DNA from: Filomicrobium sp.
Lineage (GTDB): Bacteria > Pseudomonadota > Alphaproteobacteria > Rhizobiales > Hyphomicrobiaceae
Assembly (NCBI GenBank): GCA_021775655.1
Contig: JAJFHK010000396.1
Coordinates: 1-11,755, forward strand
Direction of reading: 5' to 3'
DNA length: 11,755 bases
In this document: piece after piece, positions 9,505 to 11,755 of the stretch
Position numbering within the stretch: position 1 is the first letter of the stretch
How the letters are laid out: each line of letters starts with the position of its first letter
Position numbers and translations under genes: made by a program
The notes under the pieces: model-generated
The model's input: only the letters and a program-made list of their open reading frames with translations
The model's database searches: none
What the model was told of the DNA's origin: nothing

Positions 9505-9690
9505 TTAGGCGGTTTTGAAGCCCCGGTAGACCAGCGCCGTCGCGCCGTTGCGATCACCGGTGTTCTGGATCGTGCGCACCCCATTGTGGGCAACGCCGCG
9601 ATAAACGAGCTGCGGCCGACGGAAAACACGGGCATCGGCTTTGTTCTGGTCTGCGTTGTGAACGGTTCCGCGATAAACGAGTTTGGTCAT
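9505..9690 (-). CDS. DUF4278-like small protein with three LVYRG repeats
   Basis: This 61-residue protein contains LVYRG three times: LVYRGTVHN (residues 4-12), LVYRGVAHNG (28-37) and LVYRGFKTA at the C-terminus. The YRG motif is the mark of DUF4278, a family of short bacterial proteins of unknown function; three copies in 61 residues make most of this protein repeat. It has no signal peptide or membrane segment, so it is probably cytosolic. The start is ATG 9690 with the strong ribosome site TTGGAGG ten bases upstream; a longer in-frame start at 9768 would overlap the promoter and lacks a ribosome site. It has its own promoter and intrinsic terminator, so it is a complete single-gene unit, divergent from the RHH/P-II gene. 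The family call is by motif only. Confidence 0.82.
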   Translation of the reverse strand: MTKLVYRGTVHNADQNKADARVFRRPQLVYRGVAHNGVRTIQNTGDRNGATALVYRGFKTA

Positions 9691-9739
9691 GATGTGTGCC
9701 TCCAATTGGCGGGTGATCAGTGCTTCGTTCTTGAAACAC

Positions 9740-9768
9740 AAGTTATGTAACATGTGTAAGTTTGTCAA
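9740..9768 (-). promoter_or_regulatory. Promoter of the DUF4278-like gene
   Basis: On the minus strand a perfect -35 TTGACA (9763-9768) is followed, after exactly 17 bases, by TAACTT (9740-9745). The -10 is a weaker match, but position and strand fit the gene starting at 9690, giving a leader of roughly 45 bases. Confidence 0.6.
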
Positions 9769-9779
9769 GTGAGTATTTT

Positions 9780-9787
9780 ACAATTGT
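9780..9787. promoter_or_regulatory. Palindrome between divergent promoters, operator candidate
   Basis: ACAATTGT is a perfect eight-base palindrome in the 18-base space between the two back-to-back -35 boxes. It would be a natural site for the RHH protein encoded next to it, or for another regulator. Short palindromes occur by chance in AT-rich DNA. Confidence 0.3.
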
Positions 9788-9815
9788 TGAGTGTCTTGAG
9801 TTTTTGTTATATATC
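9787..9815 (+). promoter_or_regulatory. Promoter of the RHH/P-II gene
   Basis: TTGAGT (9787-9792) and TATATC (9810-9815), 17 bases apart, or TATATA (9808-9813) at 15 bases, form a reasonable promoter about 70 bases before ATG 9884. The region is strikingly AT-rich against its surroundings. Confidence 0.45.
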
Positions 9816-9883
9816 AGCTTGTTAGCCACCCAGCTGGCATGGCCTTGTGCCAGGCAAACGGAAAATCGACGCGAAAGGCGGCC

Positions 9884-10381
9884 ATGTCCAAACTCGATCA
9901 GCGGATACAACTCGTTGCTTCCAATGAGTTCTCGCAGCTCGTTGACGAATGGCGGCGGACGCAGTCGGATTTGCCTTCACGTTCCGAGGCAATTCGGCGT
10001 CTGGTGGACATGGGACTGAAATATGAGCAGGAGCACCCCATGCACTTGGTTACGGCAGTCATTCGTCCGCACAAGTACGAAGAGGTTCGCGAAGAGCTGC
10101 TGAAGCTCGGCGTCCAGGGAATAACGGTGACGCAAGTCCAGGGCTTTGGGCGTCAGCGTGGCCAGACCGAGATTTATCGCGGCGCCGAGTATCAGACGAA
10201 CGAGGTCCCAAAGATCCGTCTAGAGATCGCCGTGACATCGGAAATACTACAAAGGGTCATCGATACGATCCAGGCAACGGCGAAGACCGGCAAGATCGGT
10301 GACGGAAAGATTTTCGTCCACGCGCTCGAACGAGCCGTGAGAATTCGCACCAACGAAGACAACGCCTCAGCCCTTGATTGA
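9884..10381 (+). CDS. Fusion of ribbon-helix-helix DNA-binding domain and P-II nitrogen regulator
   Basis: This 165-residue protein joins two domains in frame. Residues about 5-50 form a ribbon-helix-helix: strand DQRIQLVAS, helix EFSQLVDEWRR, turn, then RSEAIRRLVDMGLK, as in ParD/Arc-type repressors. Residues 53-165 form a complete P-II protein of 113 residues, the normal GlnB/GlnK length: MHLVTAVIRPHKYEEV, GFGRQRGQTE, the T-loop YRGAEY with the uridylylation Tyr103 (Tyr51 in P-II numbering), and TGKIGDGKIFV. P-II proteins sense ATP/ADP and 2-oxoglutarate and bind targets through the T-loop. The fusion suggests a metabolite- or UMP-controlled transcription factor. I chose ATG 9884, preceded by GAAAGGCGG, over ATG 9839. 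An internal ribosome site and ATG at 10040 may give P-II alone. No amtB or glnA is adjacent. It ends in TGA. The domains are certain; the regulatory role is inferred. Confidence 0.9.
   Translation: MSKLDQRIQLVASNEFSQLVDEWRRTQSDLPSRSEAIRRLVDMGLKYEQEHPMHLVTAVIRPHKYEEVREELLKLGVQGITVTQVQGFGRQRGQTEIYRGAEYQTNEVPKIRLEIAVTSEILQRVIDTIQATAKTGKIGDGKIFVHALERAVRIRTNEDNASALD
10029..10042 (+). promoter_or_regulatory. Internal ribosome site and ATG at the P-II domain boundary
   Basis: AGGAG (10029-10033) lies six bases before an in-frame ATG (10040-10042), the ideal spacing, exactly where a normal P-II protein would begin (MHLVTAVIRP, 113 residues). It could drive a second, shorter product, or be a remnant of a once separate glnK-like gene whose upstream stop codon was lost. 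Confidence 0.55.
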
Positions 10382-10419
10382 TTGGCCAAGCTTGGTCACC
10401 GGCACGTGGGCTTGACCAA
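10382..10419. terminator. Inverted repeat between converging genes
   Basis: TTGGCCAAGC (10382-10391) faces GCTTGACCAA (10410-10419) with one mismatch; an alternative stem pairs TTGGTCA (10392-10398) with TGACCAA (10413-10419), and CCAAGCTTGG (10386-10395) is itself a palindrome. It starts right at the TGA of the RHH/P-II gene and faces the stop of the minus-strand gene at 10457. No T-run is present, so a bidirectional terminator is plausible but unproven. Confidence 0.4.
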
Positions 10420-10456
10420 TTCACCGCGCGGGGCGTCGGCAAGACCGCGCGCTAGA

Positions 10457-10927
10457 TCACAATTGCTGGGTTCCGATGTGCTCGGCAACAAACGTTTCGA
10501 ATGGCAGGTAGAGGTTCGGCCTCCCCAGCTTCTTGCGGCGCGCGTCGATATAATCATCCACGACATGATGCGCCGCCCGCATCCGCCCGCCCAAATGCGT
10601 GATGACCATTTGCTTGTCGACAATGCCGCGCATGCTGGCGTCCGCCACGACATCGTAAAAGTCGATCAGCCGGATTATGGCATCGTCTTCGGTAGTCGAA
10701 ACGTCGTCGTTGGCAAATGATTTTCCGTCGCGAATCCATTGCGCGAAGGTCAGGTTGGCCTGATGGACCGGGCTTTCCGAGGCAATGACCTGCAGCATGA
10801 GCCGGAAAGTGAGTTCGTTTCGCTTGGCGGAAAGTTGATGCAGATAGCCCAGCGAAAAAGTCATGACGCCTATGATGATCGACGCCGCGACCAGTGTTTC
10901 CGAAGCGAATTTGGAAATCCGTCTCAT
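10457..10927 (-). CDS. Membrane-anchored DUF4760-like protein
   Basis: This 156-residue protein has an N-terminal membrane segment at about residues 10-30 (TLVAASIIIGVMTFSLGYL), followed by a soluble, mostly helical part. The pattern RLIDFYDVVADASMRG near 86-101 and the late segment RRKKLGRPNLYLPFETFV resemble DUF4760, whose function is unknown; this family call is by eye and moderate. The ATG at 10927 is preceded by GCGAGGA on the minus strand. It begins 33 bases after the stop of the cation channel gene on the same strand, so the two are probably co-transcribed and the protein may be an accessory of the channel. It ends in TGA. No lipobox or catalytic motif is visible. Confidence 0.75.
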   Translation of the reverse strand: MRRISKFASETLVAASIIIGVMTFSLGYLHQLSAKRNELTFRLMLQVIASESPVHQANLTFAQWIRDGKSFANDDVSTTEDDAIIRLIDFYDVVADASMRGIVDKQMVITHLGGRMRAAHHVVDDYIDARRKKLGRPNLYLPFETFVAEHIGTQQL

Positions 10928-10960
10928 TGGCTAATCCTCGCTGATTTTCGAGCGTGCCAG

Positions 10961-11755
10961 TCACTCCCCCCGCGACGTTTCGCGGGTTCTGAGTGCCACC
11001 ACCTCCTCGCGCAGGGCTTCGATCTCCTCCATCATCATTTTCTGATTTTTCAGGATCTCGATTTCCAGCTCCAATTCTTCCTCGTGCGTGTAAGACCGCA
11101 TGGAATCGACAACGACACCGATAACAAAGTTGAGGACCACCCAGCTCGACAGGACGATGAACGAGATGAAGAAGACCCACGCAGTCGGATGAGTTCGCAT
11201 GACTTCGCGCGCCAGATCGGCCCATCCCTCAAGCGTCATCACTTCGAATAGCGAAAAGGCACTCGCGCCCAGCCAGCCGAAAGATTCCGGGTGGGCAATG
11301 CCGAAGAGCTTGGTTCCCATAACGGAGAATACGAAGAGCAGCAGCAAGAGCAGCAGCATGATCGAGCCAAGACTCGGAAGGGCTTTGAGGAAGCTCTCGA
11401 CTACCCGCCGCAGCGATGGCAGCACGGCGACCAACCGCAACAGGCGCAGGGCACGCAGCGCACGCAACGACGCAAAAGCATTGTTGGCTGGTAGGATGGA
11501 CAAGCCAACCACGGTAAGATCGAACCAGTTCCACGGATCACGCCAGAAGTAGCGCTTGAATGTCAGGATCTTGAGGGAAATTTCGGTGACGAAGACTAGC
11601 ACGATGAGAGTGTTCAAGACTTCGAGCATGCTGCCCATGGAATTCGCGACTGAAGGGATCGTCTTGGCGGCGAGCAACGCAGCATTGAGTGTAATGAGCG
11701 CGACGATACCGAACTCGTAGGTGCGCGATTTGAAGAAGCGGGGAAGGTTGGCCCA
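10961..11755 (-). CDS. Bacterial voltage-gated cation channel (NaChBac-like), 5' end missing
   Basis: The frame is open to the window edge and shows 264 residues; only the first few before S1 are missing. The six-segment plan of a one-domain tetrameric channel is visible: S1 (FGIVALITLNAALLAA), S2 (LNTLIVLVFVTEISLKIL), S3 (WNWFDLTVVGLSIL), S4 voltage sensor with four arginines at every third place (SLRALRALRLLRL, followed by further Arg), S5 (SIMLLLLLLLFVFSVMG), pore helix and filter TLEGWAD (codons 11216-11236), and S6 (FFISFIVLSSWVVLNFVIGVVV). A Glu-rich coiled coil (about 38 residues) ends the protein, as in NaChBac relatives. The filter differs from the sodium-selective TLESW and has Gly after the ring Glu and Asp at the end, as I recall for the prokaryotic calcium channel CavMr. 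Ion selectivity is inferred. It probably forms an operon with the DUF4760-like gene. Confidence 0.93.
   Translation of the reverse strand, partial: WANLPRFFKSRTYEFGIVALITLNAALLAAKTIPSVANSMGSMLEVLNTLIVLVFVTEISLKILTFKRYFWRDPWNWFDLTVVGLSILPANNAFASLRALRALRLLRLVAVLPSLRRVVESFLKALPSLGSIMLLLLLLLFVFSVMGTKLFGIAHPESFGWLGASAFSLFEVMTLEGWADLAREVMRTHPTAWVFFISFIVLSSWVVLNFVIGVVVDSMRSYTHEEELELEIEILKNQKMMMEEIEALREEVVALRTRETSRGE

Noticed and set aside
9319..9750. Plus-strand open frame opposite the DUF4278-like gene
   Set aside because: It crosses a clear terminator, is antisense to a small gene with its own promoter and ribosome site, and shows no family motif.
9691..9768. Extended start of the DUF4278-like protein at 9768
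   Set aside because: The added 26 residues overlap the -35/-10 promoter and lack the YRG style; the strong GGAGG precedes ATG 9690.

Overview
This window is from an alphaproteobacterium, most likely Hyphomicrobiales or a close relative. The basis is the gene run dnaN-recF-gyrB, the DnaN ending in MPMRV, and GC-rich codon use in the housekeeping genes. No database search was possible, so the taxonomic call rests on recognising these proteins.

Layout. Positions 1-4502 hold the chromosome-maintenance block, all on the plus strand: the 3' part of dnaN (beta clamp), recF (recombination/repair ATPase) and gyrB (gyrase B). gyrB is collinear and otherwise intact over 814 codons, but an in-frame TAG sits at codon 326, between the ATP-binding fold and the QTK loop. 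Next come a class I glutamine amidotransferase gene (4569-5309) and a decayed second copy of the gyrB 3' end, best preserved at 5350-5411. After that lies an AT-richer gene (5551-7227) for a reverse transcriptase of the Unknown-Group/Abi type, a family linked to phage defence. Positions 4503-7227 therefore look like an accessory insertion next to the housekeeping block.

Positions 7347-9290 hold two divergent genes: an exported RlpA-like double-psi beta-barrel protein (minus) and a short-chain dehydrogenase (plus). Positions 9436-10381 hold another divergent pair around an AT-rich regulatory region. On the minus strand is a 61-residue DUF4278-like protein with three LVYRG repeats, with its own promoter and a good intrinsic terminator. 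On the plus strand is a 165-residue protein that fuses a ribbon-helix-helix (RHH) DNA-binding domain to a complete P-II signal protein. A strong internal ribosome site and ATG could also yield P-II alone.

Positions 10457-11755 hold a minus-strand pair: a one-domain voltage-gated cation channel with a TLEGWAD filter (its first residues lie beyond the window), then a membrane-anchored DUF4760-like protein.

The most notable points are the RHH/P-II fusion with its divergent YRG-repeat partner, the amber codon inside gyrB, the decayed gyrB tail beside a foreign reverse transcriptase, and the Gly-containing channel filter. I see no tRNA, rRNA, CRISPR array, transposase or integrase.
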